From: Candidatus Binatia bacterium
GTDB taxonomy: Bacteria > Desulfobacterota_B > Binatia > UBA9968 > JAJDTQ01
NCBI GenBank assembly: GCA_022827045.1
Contig: JAJDTQ010000044.1
Coordinates: forward strand, 1-17,391
Length of the DNA stretch: 17,391 nt
Direction: 5' to 3'
Part shown: positions 1 to 7,259 of the stretch, one piece after another
How the letters are laid out: the number at the start of each line of letters is the position of its first letter
Numbering within the stretch: the first letter of the stretch is position 1
Notes under the pieces: model-generated
Seen by the model: the letters and a program-made list of their open reading frames with translations, nothing else
What the model was told of the DNA's origin: nothing
Databases searched by the model: none
Position numbers and translations under genes: made by a program

Positions 1-129
1 GCCTATGAGAAGCGGCGCATCGATCGCACCTTCGCCAACCTGAACCGGAAGGCCCGGACTCTCGGCTACCGGCTTGTCCAGGCCGCCGTCAACGAAGAAG
101 TACCCAACGGCGCACCGGCAGCGGCTTAG
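1..129 (+). CDS. 3' end of an unidentified gene, possibly a transposase
   Basis: The first reading frame is open from the window edge to a TAG stop and encodes about 42 residues, starting AYEKRRIDRTFANLNRKA and ending in an alanine/proline-rich tail. The basic stretch followed by KARTLGYRLV resembles, from memory, the C-terminal tails of some insertion-sequence transposases; this is a weak resemblance and no catalytic motif lies in the window. The frame is the same as that of the downstream hydantoinase-A-like gene, and only 9 bases separate its stop from the first codon of recognisable HyuA sequence. If it is a transposase, an insertion has probably removed the start of that gene. The alternative is an unrelated host gene end. 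Confidence 0.4.
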   Translation, partial: AYEKRRIDRTFANLNRKARTLGYRLVQAAVNEEVPNGAPAAA

Positions 130-183
130 TTACTCAAGAGACTCGGGGTCGACATCGGTGGCACGTTCACCGACTTCGTCCTG

Positions 184-2196
184 ATGAACACCTCGACGGG
201 TCAGATCGTCGTCAATAAGGTCCCGTCCACTCCGGACAACCCTGCAACGGCGGTCATCACCGGTCTGCAACAACTCAAAGAGGATCACGGCATATCGCCG
301 CCGGAGATCGAGTACATGGGGCATGGGAGCACCGTCGGCACCAACACCCTGATCGAGCGCAACGGAGCACGGACCGGGTTGCTGGTGACCGAGGGATTCG
401 GTGACATTCTGAACATCCGGCGGCTGGGCATGGCGGATACCTCCGATCTCCAGGGGGAAAGGGCGGCGCCGCTGGTACCCCGCAAGCGGGTTTGTACGGT
501 CTCCGAAAGGCGCCTGGCCGACGGACAGGTCCGCAAGCCTGTCGACATCGACGCGACCATCGCTTCGGTGGCGGAGTTGGTTCAACAGGGAATCGAGGCG
601 CTTGCCGTCTGCTTTCACCATTCGTACCGCTTCCCGGACCACGAAGTGCTGGTCAAGGAGGCGATCCGGAAAGCCTTTCCCGAACTTCAGGCATGCATCT
701 CGTCGGAGATCTGGCCCGAAATCAGGGAATACGAACGCACCCTGGTGACCACCATCAATGCCTATATCGGCCCCAAGGTCAGCCGCTACTACCTGTCGCT
801 CGACCAGGAGATGACGTCCCTCGGCCTGGGCGGAGGTTTCCTTGTGGCCCGGGGCAACGGCGGGCTGATGAACGTGGCGGCCGCAGCCGAGAGCCCGGTC
901 TTCACTCTCGGGTCCGGGCCGGCGTCCGGCGTGGCCGCCGCTTTGTATCTGAGCCGGGTAGCCGGCTTCGAAAGGTTGATAGCGCTGGACATCGGCGGCA
1001 CGAGCACGGACGTGGCGATTGTCGACGGGGAGTTGCCCTACGCCACCGAGAGCACCATTGGCGACTTCCCCGTGATGATCCCCATGGTGGACGTGTCATC
1101 CATAGGAGCGGGCGGCGGCTCGATTGCCTCGGTGGATGCGGCGGGGATTCTCAAGGTGGGACCTCGCAGCGCCGGGGCGAGGCCGGGACCGGCCTGTTAT
1201 GGACACGGCGGACGGGAACCAACGCTCACCGATGCTTACGTCGGCGCGGGTGTGATCGATCCCGGTCAGTTTCTTGGCGGCCGGGTCCGAATCCACCGTG
1301 ATCGCGCGCTCGGCGCATTGCAATCCATCGGAGAAAAGATCGGCCGCTCCCCGGAGGAAGCCGCGGACGGCATCATCGAGGTGGTAACGGCCAAGATGTA
1401 CGCCGAGCTCGTCCGCCTGATCGCCAAGAAGGGCGTTGATGTCTCCGACTTCAGCCTGATGGTGTACGGCGGCGCCGGCGCCACCCACGGGTTCCTGGTA
1501 GCCAGGGAACTGGGCATCAAGCGGGTGATCGTACCGGCGACACCCGGTCTCCTTTGCGCCCTTGGTTGCCTGGCCACCGATATCAAGTCCGACTTCATCC
1601 AGACGGTCCATCTGTTACTGTCGCCAGACAATTCGACGGCCGCGTTGGATGTCCTCCGGGCGACGTTTCCCAAACTGGACGATCAGGCCGCGGGCTGGCT
1701 TCGCGAGCAACAGGTTCAGGAGACGGACAGCACCCTCATCCGAAGCGCCGATATGCGGTATCTGGGGCAGTCCTACGAGATCACCGTCCCGCTGGAGGGT
1801 GAGGACTTGCAGGATGGACGTGTGGACAACGTAGCACAGGCTTTTCATCAGCATCACAACAGGATCTTCGGCCACTCCGATGATCGCGCTACGGTCGAGG
1901 TGATCAACGCGCGCGTGACCGGTGTGGGGCGCACCCGAAAACCCACGCCGGAGGAACTGGCCCGTGTGTGGCAGCATCTCGGGGGCGCCCCCGCCGGGGT
2001 CCGGAAAACGCGCGACGTCCTGGTCCAGGGACAACGGAGGTCTGCCGCGGTCTTCGAACGCAAGAGCCTTCAACGCGACCAGGAGATCCCCGGACCCGCC
2101 GTAGTCGAGCAGTACGACTCCACCGTGCTGATCCCGGAAGGGTTCACGTGTCACGTGGACCGCTTCGGCAACCTCGTGGGAGAGCTGCGAAAATGA
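184..2196 (+). CDS. hyuA: Hydantoinase A / acetone carboxylase beta-type subunit, start codon lost or displaced
   Basis: This is the ATP-binding subunit of the hydantoinase/oxoprolinase/ketone carboxylase family, which phosphorylates an amide or ketone substrate in a complex with HyuB. From the ATG at 184 the protein has 670 residues. It contains the GHGSTVGTNTLIERNGARTG block (residues 47-66), a second actin-like phosphate loop ALDIGGTSTD (around 267-276), SIGAGGGSI (around 306-314) and GARPGPACYG. The first phosphate motif, LGVDIGGTFTDFVL, is encoded in the same frame at 142-183, before that ATG, and homologous sequence begins near 136. No ATG, GTG or TTG lies in frame between the TAG at 127 and 184, and no ribosome site precedes 184. 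The gene may therefore be 5'-disrupted, use a non-standard start, or make a protein lacking the first ATP-binding loop. Its stop overlaps the next ATG as ATGA, so it is coupled to hyuB. The substrate is unknown. Confidence 0.88.
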   Translation: MNTSTGQIVVNKVPSTPDNPATAVITGLQQLKEDHGISPPEIEYMGHGSTVGTNTLIERNGARTGLLVTEGFGDILNIRRLGMADTSDLQGERAAPLVPRKRVCTVSERRLADGQVRKPVDIDATIASVAELVQQGIEALAVCFHHSYRFPDHEVLVKEAIRKAFPELQACISSEIWPEIREYERTLVTTINAYIGPKVSRYYLSLDQEMTSLGLGGGFLVARGNGGLMNVAAAAESPVFTLGSGPASGVAAALYLSRVAGFERLIALDIGGTSTDVAIVDGELPYATESTIGDFPVMIPMVDVSSIGAGGGSIASVDAAGILKVGPRSAGARPGPACYGHGGREPTLTDAYVGAGVIDPGQFLGGRVRIHRDRALGALQSIGEKIGRSPEEAADGIIEVVTAKMYAELVRLIAKKGVDVSDFSLMVYGGAGATHGFLVARELGIKRVIVPATPGLLCALGCLATDIKSDFIQTVHLLLSPDNSTAALDVLRATFPKLDDQAAGWLREQQVQETDSTLIRSADMRYLGQSYEITVPLEGEDLQDGRVDNVAQAFHQHHNRIFGHSDDRATVEVINARVTGVGRTRKPTPEELARVWQHLGGAPAGVRKTRDVLVQGQRRSAAVFERKSLQRDQEIPGPAVVEQYDSTVLIPEGFTCHVDRFGNLVGELRK

Positions 2197-4181
2197 AGAC
2201 CGATCCTGTTCTCCTGGAGATTCTTTCCAACCGCCTGGGCGGGGTTGCGAACGAAATGGCGTACACCATTCACCGCACTGCGTTCTCGGTTTTCATCAAG
2301 GAGACGCAGGACTACGTCGCCGGTCTCACCACCGCCGAGGGTGAGGTGTTCGCATTCCCGGACTGGGCCGCGACCCAATTGCTCGGCAGCAGTCCCAAGG
2401 CCGCCATCGCCTACATCGAGGACTACAAGCCCGGCGACATCATCTTCGCCAACGACCCCCACACGACCGACGGGTTGATGACGCACAACAACGACCTCAA
2501 TCTGATCAAGCCGTTTTTCTGGAAAGGCGAGCTGCTGTTCTTTCTCTGGGACTTCCTCCACCTGTCGGACATCGGCGGCACAGTGCCGGGCAGCGTCACC
2601 AGCTCGAACCGCGACATCTTTCAGGAGGGCGTGCGCTTCCCGCCGACCAAGCTCTATCGTGAAGGGCGGCTCAACCAGGAACTGGTGGATATCTTCCTGA
2701 CGAACACCAGGACCCCCGACCTGAACTGGGGCGACCTCAAGGCCCTCACCGCGGCTCTCAACTGCGGCGAGATGCGCGTTGCGCAAACCCTCGAGAAGTA
2801 CGGCCCGGAAGTCGTCAAGCAGGGGATTTCCGACCTGCTGTCCTACGGAGAACACAAGGCGCGCGCGATGATCGACGACCTTCCGAACGGCACCTGGCAT
2901 ATGACGGATTATCTGGAGATGCCCCACGTGCCGGAGCGTCCCGTAAAGATCTCCCTTGCCATCACCATCGACGGGTCCGATGTCTGCATGGACTTCACGG
3001 GGACCGATCCGCAGGTCCCCTTCGCCTTCAACCTGCCCACCGGTGGCAGGGCGCACGGCGACATCGTGTACGGGATCGTGAACGTCATGCGTACCGCGGA
3101 TCCCAGCATCCCCTTGAACGCCGGTATCCTGCGTTCGATCCGCGCGGTCGTTCCCCGGGGCACGCTCCTCAATCCGGAAGGCTTTCCGGCCATCGGCACA
3201 CGGATGGCCGTGGTGGCGCGCGTCATGGACATGGTCGGGGGCGCCATGTCGCAAGCGCTTCCGGAGCTGCCGCCGGCCGGGGGCGGCGATTCGACGCTGA
3301 CGTTCCTGGCGGTGCCGCCGGACGACCACTCTGACGGCACCGTCACTCTGCTGGAGCCCCTGCCCGGCGGGTTCGGCGCTCGCGCCGGCAAGGATGGGGT
3401 GGACGGCGTGGACCCCGGTCACATGTGGTCCAAGAACGTACCGACGGAGTCGCTGGAGGTCGGCCTGCCCATTCTCGTCACGGAGTACGATCTCGACGCA
3501 CGGATTTCGGCGGGCAGGCACCGCGGGGGCCGGGGGACCGTTTTCGAGTTCGAGGTCCTGCGCCCGAACTGCGAAGTGGTCGCGCGCAACCGGAGCCGCG
3601 TCAACTTCCGACCCTGGGGGCGATCGGGCGGCGAGCCTGGAGGGCAATCGCGAGTGTGGCTCAACCCCGGGACCGAACGTGAGCAAGCGTATGACGTCCT
3701 CCGGGATGTGGTCGAGCTTCAGCAGGGGGATGTGCTCCGGTTCGTATCATCATACGGAGGCGCCTATGGCGACCCCCTGGAACGGGACCCCGAACTCGTG
3801 TTGAAGGATGTGGAGGATGGCGCCCTTTCAACGGAGTCGGCCGAGGCCGACTTCGGCGTGGTGATCGAAAAGGGCGCCGTGGTTGTCGACCGCACCAACG
3901 AAGCACGGGCGGCCAAGAAAAGAGCGCGGGGCGCGCTGCCGGCGTTCTCTCACGGTCTGGAGCGGGCGCTTTTCGACACGGGAGTACGCGTGAACCTTTC
4001 GGAACTGGTTGCGCGCTTTCGTGGCCTGCCCTCGTGGATGCACCATGATGCGGAACAACTGCTCATGGAGGAACTGTCGGGGCGTTTTCAGCCGGGTGAT
4101 CAACCTGGCTCCGAGGCCATCGCGGACCTTTGGGAAGCCGTCAGGCGTCGCCTTGCCTCCTCCGCCGGCGGAGGCCCATAG
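2193..4181 (+). CDS. hyuB: Hydantoinase B / acetone carboxylase alpha-type subunit
   Basis: This is the partner of the preceding HyuA. In this family HyuB carries the substrate and metal site and completes the ATP-driven ring opening or carboxylation. The start is the ATG in the ATGA overlap, giving 662 residues beginning MKTDPVLLEILSNRLGGVAN. Family marks include FANDPH (85-90), FLHLSDIGG (121-129), where H123 and D126 have the H-x-x-D spacing of the family metal site, EGVRFPP, and the C-terminal GGAYGDPLERDPE block near residue 523. The protein is longer than a typical HyuB of about 520-600 residues. After the usual end it carries a helical tail of about 70-100 residues (around FDTGVRVNLSELVARFRG and beyond), whose function I do not recognise. 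The ORF is also open further upstream, but that stretch is hyuA in another frame. Substrates in this family include N-methylhydantoin, 5-oxoproline and aryl or alkyl ketones; none can be chosen here. Confidence 0.93.
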   Translation: MKTDPVLLEILSNRLGGVANEMAYTIHRTAFSVFIKETQDYVAGLTTAEGEVFAFPDWAATQLLGSSPKAAIAYIEDYKPGDIIFANDPHTTDGLMTHNNDLNLIKPFFWKGELLFFLWDFLHLSDIGGTVPGSVTSSNRDIFQEGVRFPPTKLYREGRLNQELVDIFLTNTRTPDLNWGDLKALTAALNCGEMRVAQTLEKYGPEVVKQGISDLLSYGEHKARAMIDDLPNGTWHMTDYLEMPHVPERPVKISLAITIDGSDVCMDFTGTDPQVPFAFNLPTGGRAHGDIVYGIVNVMRTADPSIPLNAGILRSIRAVVPRGTLLNPEGFPAIGTRMAVVARVMDMVGGAMSQALPELPPAGGGDSTLTFLAVPPDDHSDGTVTLLEPLPGGFGARAGKDGVDGVDPGHMWSKNVPTESLEVGLPILVTEYDLDARISAGRHRGGRGTVFEFEVLRPNCEVVARNRSRVNFRPWGRSGGEPGGQSRVWLNPGTEREQAYDVLRDVVELQQGDVLRFVSSYGGAYGDPLERDPELVLKDVEDGALSTESAEADFGVVIEKGAVVVDRTNEARAAKKRARGALPAFSHGLERALFDTGVRVNLSELVARFRGLPSWMHHDAEQLLMEELSGRFQPGDQPGSEAIADLWEAVRRRLASSAGGGP

Positions 4182-4268
4182 GTCCGTGAAAGAAAGAAGG
4201 AGGTGTGCTGTCGCGGCTGGGTAGATCTTCCGGTCTGCCGGCCACTGAACTGGCTGGGCTAAAACAAA

Positions 4269-4275
4269 GGGAGGT
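4269..4275 (+). promoter_or_regulatory. Strong ribosome binding site of dctP
   Basis: GGGAGGT lies six bases before the dctP ATG and is the best Shine-Dalgarno match among the plus-strand genes, in line with high expression of a binding protein. Confidence 0.75.
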
Positions 4276-4281
4276 AGTCAC

Positions 4282-5265
4282 ATGATCAAGCACTATGCGA
4301 CTGCGATGCTCGCATTCTGGTTCTTGACCCTCGCTCCAGGTCTACAGCTAGCGCCCGCACAGGCCGAACCAGTAGTTTTAAAGGCGTATACGGTCTTTCC
4401 CAAGACCGATCACAGCAACAACCCCTACCTGGAATTTCTTGCCGCCATCGCCGAGCGCTCCAAGGGCGGGATCAAGATCAACTTCGTGGGCGGGCCGGAA
4501 GCGATCCCGCCTTTCGAAGCCTTGTCTCCCTTGAGCAAGGGAGTCATCGACATGGCCTTCATTCCCGGCGCGTATTTCTCGGGGCAGGTACCCGAGGCCA
4601 TGGTCGACCTGTTCGTGCAGGGGGAAGAGGACGAGATATTCAGAAAGACCGGCGTCGAGGATTTCATCAAGCAGGTCTTGCTGAAGAAGGCCAATGTCCA
4701 CTCCCTTGGTTGGATGTGGATGGGTGAGCCTTTCATGCTTTTGGGGAACACGAAGCTGGAGCGCGCCGACTTCAACGGCCTCAAGGTCCGCAGCATCTCG
4801 CTCACCAATCCATGGGTCAAGAGCCTCGGGGGCACACCCGTCAGGGTCCCGGGCGGGGAACGCTACATCACGCTGCAGAAAGGCTTGGTGGACCTCGCCA
4901 TGGCGCCGGTCAGCAGCATTGCGAACGAGCGCCTCTACGAGGTTTCCAAGTATCTCATCTACCCCTCGTTCTTCGAGGTGCGGGACTATGTTCTGGTCAA
5001 CGCCGACACCTGGAAAAAAGTGCCGCCCGAATTACAGAAGATGGTCCAGGATGCCGCGCGCGAGTATGAGAAGAAGGCACGCCAGTTTGCGCAGGGAAGG
5101 GCCGTGGAGGCCGAAAAGCTGCTGCTCCAGAAGCTGGAGCGCGTCGACCTGCCGCCCGAAGAGGCAAAGAAGTTCCTGAACAAGCTGGACGAAGTCTGCT
5201 GGGCGTTCGTCATCGAACGGACACCGGAGAACGGAAAGCGACTGAAGAAAATGCTCACTCAATAG
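4282..5265 (+). CDS. dctP: TRAP transporter solute-binding protein, DctP family
   Basis: This is a periplasmic receptor that captures a small, usually carboxylated solute and delivers it to the DctQM permease. The 327-residue product begins with a Sec signal peptide: short basic start (K3, H4), hydrophobic core about residues 6-23, and cleavage predicted after AQA at residue 28. The body has typical DctP features: an early AYTVFPKTDHSNNPYLEF ligand-cleft region, FNGLKVRS with R170 at the position of the conserved carboxylate-binding arginine, and LGGTPVRVPGGERYITLQKG. Length is normal for the family. A strong GGGAGGT ribosome site (4269-4275) sits six bases before the ATG. The gene lies 100 bases after hyuB and is followed by a strong hairpin, then dctQ and dctM. 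It is therefore likely made in excess of the membrane parts. The ligand is probably the substrate of the flanking hydrolases (inference). Confidence 0.95.
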   Translation: MIKHYATAMLAFWFLTLAPGLQLAPAQAEPVVLKAYTVFPKTDHSNNPYLEFLAAIAERSKGGIKINFVGGPEAIPPFEALSPLSKGVIDMAFIPGAYFSGQVPEAMVDLFVQGEEDEIFRKTGVEDFIKQVLLKKANVHSLGWMWMGEPFMLLGNTKLERADFNGLKVRSISLTNPWVKSLGGTPVRVPGGERYITLQKGLVDLAMAPVSSIANERLYEVSKYLIYPSFFEVRDYVLVNADTWKKVPPELQKMVQDAAREYEKKARQFAQGRAVEAEKLLLQKLERVDLPPEEAKKFLNKLDEVCWAFVIERTPENGKRLKKMLTQ

Positions 5266-5281
5266 AATCGCGCTCGACCGT

Positions 5282-5322
5282 GCGCGGGCCGGACAAGGAG
5301 GAACCCCTTCTCCGGCCCGCGC
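5282..5322 (+). terminator. Perfect 12-bp-stem hairpin between dctP and dctQ
   Basis: Bases 5282-5293 (GCGCGGGCCGGA) are perfectly complementary to 5311-5322, and the 17-base loop can add a short AAGG/CCTT pairing. It begins 16 bases after the dctP stop. There is no U-tract after it. It is more likely a 3' stabiliser or partial attenuator that keeps dctP messenger above dctQM than a full terminator. Confidence 0.7.
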
Positions 5323-5353
5323 CCCCACACGACTATCAGCCTGCCTCGGCAAG

Positions 5354-5382
5354 GCCCCCTGCCCTCTCCCTTGTCAGGGGGC
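5354..5382 (+). promoter_or_regulatory. Second hairpin just before the dctQ ribosome site
   Basis: GCCCCCTG (5354-5361) pairs perfectly with 5375-5382 around a 13-base loop. It ends eight bases before the GGAGGT of dctQ, so it could influence dctQ translation or form a tandem structure with the upstream hairpin. Confidence 0.5.
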
Positions 5383-5389
5383 TATCGGC

Positions 5390-5395
5390 GGAGGT
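5390..5395 (+). promoter_or_regulatory. Ribosome binding site that sets the dctQ start
   Basis: GGAGGT lies eight bases before ATG 5404. This decides against the longer reading from 5371. Confidence 0.7.
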
Positions 5396-5403
5396 GTTTC
5401 GAC

Positions 5404-5931
5404 ATGATCAGGCTCTTGCGCCGACTTGGAACAGGCGTCGTGACAGCGGGCGGCGCCATCGCGGGCGCGCTCGTCGTCATCGTCATGCTCGCCATCAGTT
5501 TCGAGGTCGCCTCAAGGAAACTGCTGGGACAGTCACATGCATGGGTCGTGGACCTGGGCGAGGTGAGCCTACTCTTCATCACCTTCTTCGCCGCCGCCTG
5601 GGTGCTGCGGGAGAACGCCCACGTCCGCATCGACACCCTCGTGCGCCTCCTCCCCGTCCGGGTGCAACACGCCATGGGGCTTGCCACCAACCTCGTGGCC
5701 GCCGGGGTGATGCTGGTGGTGGCGTTGACCGGGGCGGAGGAAAGCCTGACCGACCTGCTGACGGAACGCATGCTCATGGGGGGGACGGTTTTCCCACGGG
5801 TGTGGCTCAGCATCGCCATCCCCATCGGCAGTGTCGCGCTGGCGACGCAGTTCGGCGTCAAGGCCTTGCAGTCGCTCCGTCAGATGCGAACCGACGGCGC
5901 GTCACGCGGGGCCCAGCCCGTGGACCAGTGA
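5404..5931 (+). CDS. dctQ: TRAP transporter small permease, DctQ family
   Basis: This is the small membrane subunit that bridges the binding protein and the large DctM permease. The ATG at 5404 is preferred because GGAGGT (5390-5395) lies eight bases upstream. A longer reading from TTG at 5371 would run through a hairpin and add a non-conserved head. The 175-residue product has four hydrophobic segments in the expected DctQ pattern: about residues 13-30, 43-60 (LLFITFFAAAWVLRENAHVR, with the conserved ENAHVRID loop), 80-100, and 125-145. Length fits the family. It starts about 140 bases after dctP and ends one base before the dctM ATG, so translation with dctM is coupled. Confidence 0.93.
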   Translation: MIRLLRRLGTGVVTAGGAIAGALVVIVMLAISFEVASRKLLGQSHAWVVDLGEVSLLFITFFAAAWVLRENAHVRIDTLVRLLPVRVQHAMGLATNLVAAGVMLVVALTGAEESLTDLLTERMLMGGTVFPRVWLSIAIPIGSVALATQFGVKALQSLRQMRTDGASRGAQPVDQ

Positions 5932-5932
5932 C

Positions 5933-7249
5933 ATGGAATGGTACCTGAGCCTCGCCCTCGTCATCGCGTTGCTGCTTGCGCTCTTCGCATCCGGTCTGCA
6001 GGTTGCCCTGGTCTTTATCCTCATCGACCTGCTGGGGCTCTATTTCGTGATCGGCGGCTGGTCGGCCCTGTCCTTGCTGCCGGGAAGCATCATCAACAGC
6101 ATTGCGTCGTATCCGCTCGGAGCCGTGCCGTTATTCGTCCTGATGGGCGAGATCCTCTTCCAATCGGGGGTCGCCGGACAAGTCCTCGATGCACTGGGGA
6201 AGTGGATCGGCGCGCTTCGGGCTCGGCTGAGCCTCGTCACCGTTGTCGGCGCCGCGGTGTTTGGAGCGATCAGCGGTTCCAGCATGGCCACCACTGCAAC
6301 CCTCAGCGCAACCCTGGCCCCGGAGATGAAGGAGCGTGGTTACAGCCCGGAGATGATCGCCGGGCCGATCATCGGCGCCGGCGGCCTGGCGATGATCATC
6401 CCGCCCAGCGCCATGGCGGTGCTGCTCGGCACCATCGCGCACATCTCCATCGGCCACTTGTTGATCGGCGGCATCGTCCCCGGCCTGCTGATCGCCGCAG
6501 GCTATCTTCTGGTCATCGTGTTGCGCGTCTGGTGGAACCCCAAGCTGGTGCCGCAAGAAACCTATGTACCGCCGACGCTGCGGGAACGGCTGCAGACGCT
6601 GAACCTGCTGCTCCCGGTCGGTTTCCTGCTCTTCATGGTCCTGGGGCTCATGTTCCTTGGGATCGCGACGCCGTCGGAGTCGGCGGCTGTGGGGGCCCTG
6701 GCCGCATTCGCCGTGGCATTCGCCTACGGCAAGCTTTCCTGGGGATCGGTCAGAGTCTCCGTCATGGAAACCATCAAGATCACCGCCGGGATCTTTCTCA
6801 TCATTGCCGGTTCCGCGGCCTTCAGCCAGGTTCTCGCCTTTACGGGCGCCACGCGAGGGTTGGTGGACCTGATCACGCAGCTCGACGTGGCGCCCCTGAC
6901 GATCGTTTTTTTCATGATGCTGGTCCTGATCCTCATGGGAATGTTCATGGACCAGATCTCGATGATGCTGATTACGTTGCCGGTCTACATGCCGATCGTC
7001 ACCGCCCTGGGACTCGATCCCCTGTGGTTCGGCATCATCGTCCTCATCAACCTGGAGGTCGCCAACGAGACGCCCCCCTTCGGCGTGTTGCTATACATCG
7101 GCCAGAGCTTCATGCCGGGCTACAGGACGATGCAGATCATCAACGCCGTGATCCCGTTCACCATCGTCGATCTCGTGGTCATGGGACTGCTCCTGGTATG
7201 GTCGGACCTCGCGTTGTGGCTGCCCCGCCTGATGAGCACGCCGGGATAG
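5933..7249 (+). CDS. dctM: TRAP transporter large permease, DctM family
   Basis: This is the ion-coupled translocation subunit of the TRAP transporter. The start at 5933 gives 438 residues beginning MEWYLSLALVIALLLALFAS; the longer open frame before it is dctQ read out of frame. The protein is almost wholly hydrophobic, with about 12 membrane segments. It carries the characteristic repeat motifs FGAISGSSMATTATLSATL (about 109-127), followed by PEMKERGY, and IGAGGLAMIIPPSAMAVLLG, and in the second half FMDQISMMLITLPVYMPI and NLEVANETPPFGVLLYIG. Length and motifs are complete, so the system looks functional. It is one base after dctQ and ten bases before the amidohydrolase, in one operon. Confidence 0.96.
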   Translation: MEWYLSLALVIALLLALFASGLQVALVFILIDLLGLYFVIGGWSALSLLPGSIINSIASYPLGAVPLFVLMGEILFQSGVAGQVLDALGKWIGALRARLSLVTVVGAAVFGAISGSSMATTATLSATLAPEMKERGYSPEMIAGPIIGAGGLAMIIPPSAMAVLLGTIAHISIGHLLIGGIVPGLLIAAGYLLVIVLRVWWNPKLVPQETYVPPTLRERLQTLNLLLPVGFLLFMVLGLMFLGIATPSESAAVGALAAFAVAFAYGKLSWGSVRVSVMETIKITAGIFLIIAGSAAFSQVLAFTGATRGLVDLITQLDVAPLTIVFFMMLVLILMGMFMDQISMMLITLPVYMPIVTALGLDPLWFGIIVLINLEVANETPPFGVLLYIGQSFMPGYRTMQIINAVIPFTIVDLVVMGLLLVWSDLALWLPRLMSTPG

Positions 7250-7259
7250 GATAAGCGAC

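Noticed and set aside
1968..2192. N-terminal extension of the plus-strand hyuB by 75 codons
   Set aside because: It overlaps the hyuA coding region and is arginine- and proline-rich noise. The ATGA overlap start matches the family.
2151..3686. 511-codon minus-strand frame opposite the plus-strand hyuB
   Set aside because: It has low-complexity basic composition and no recognisable domain, and lies fully antisense to a clear hyuB.
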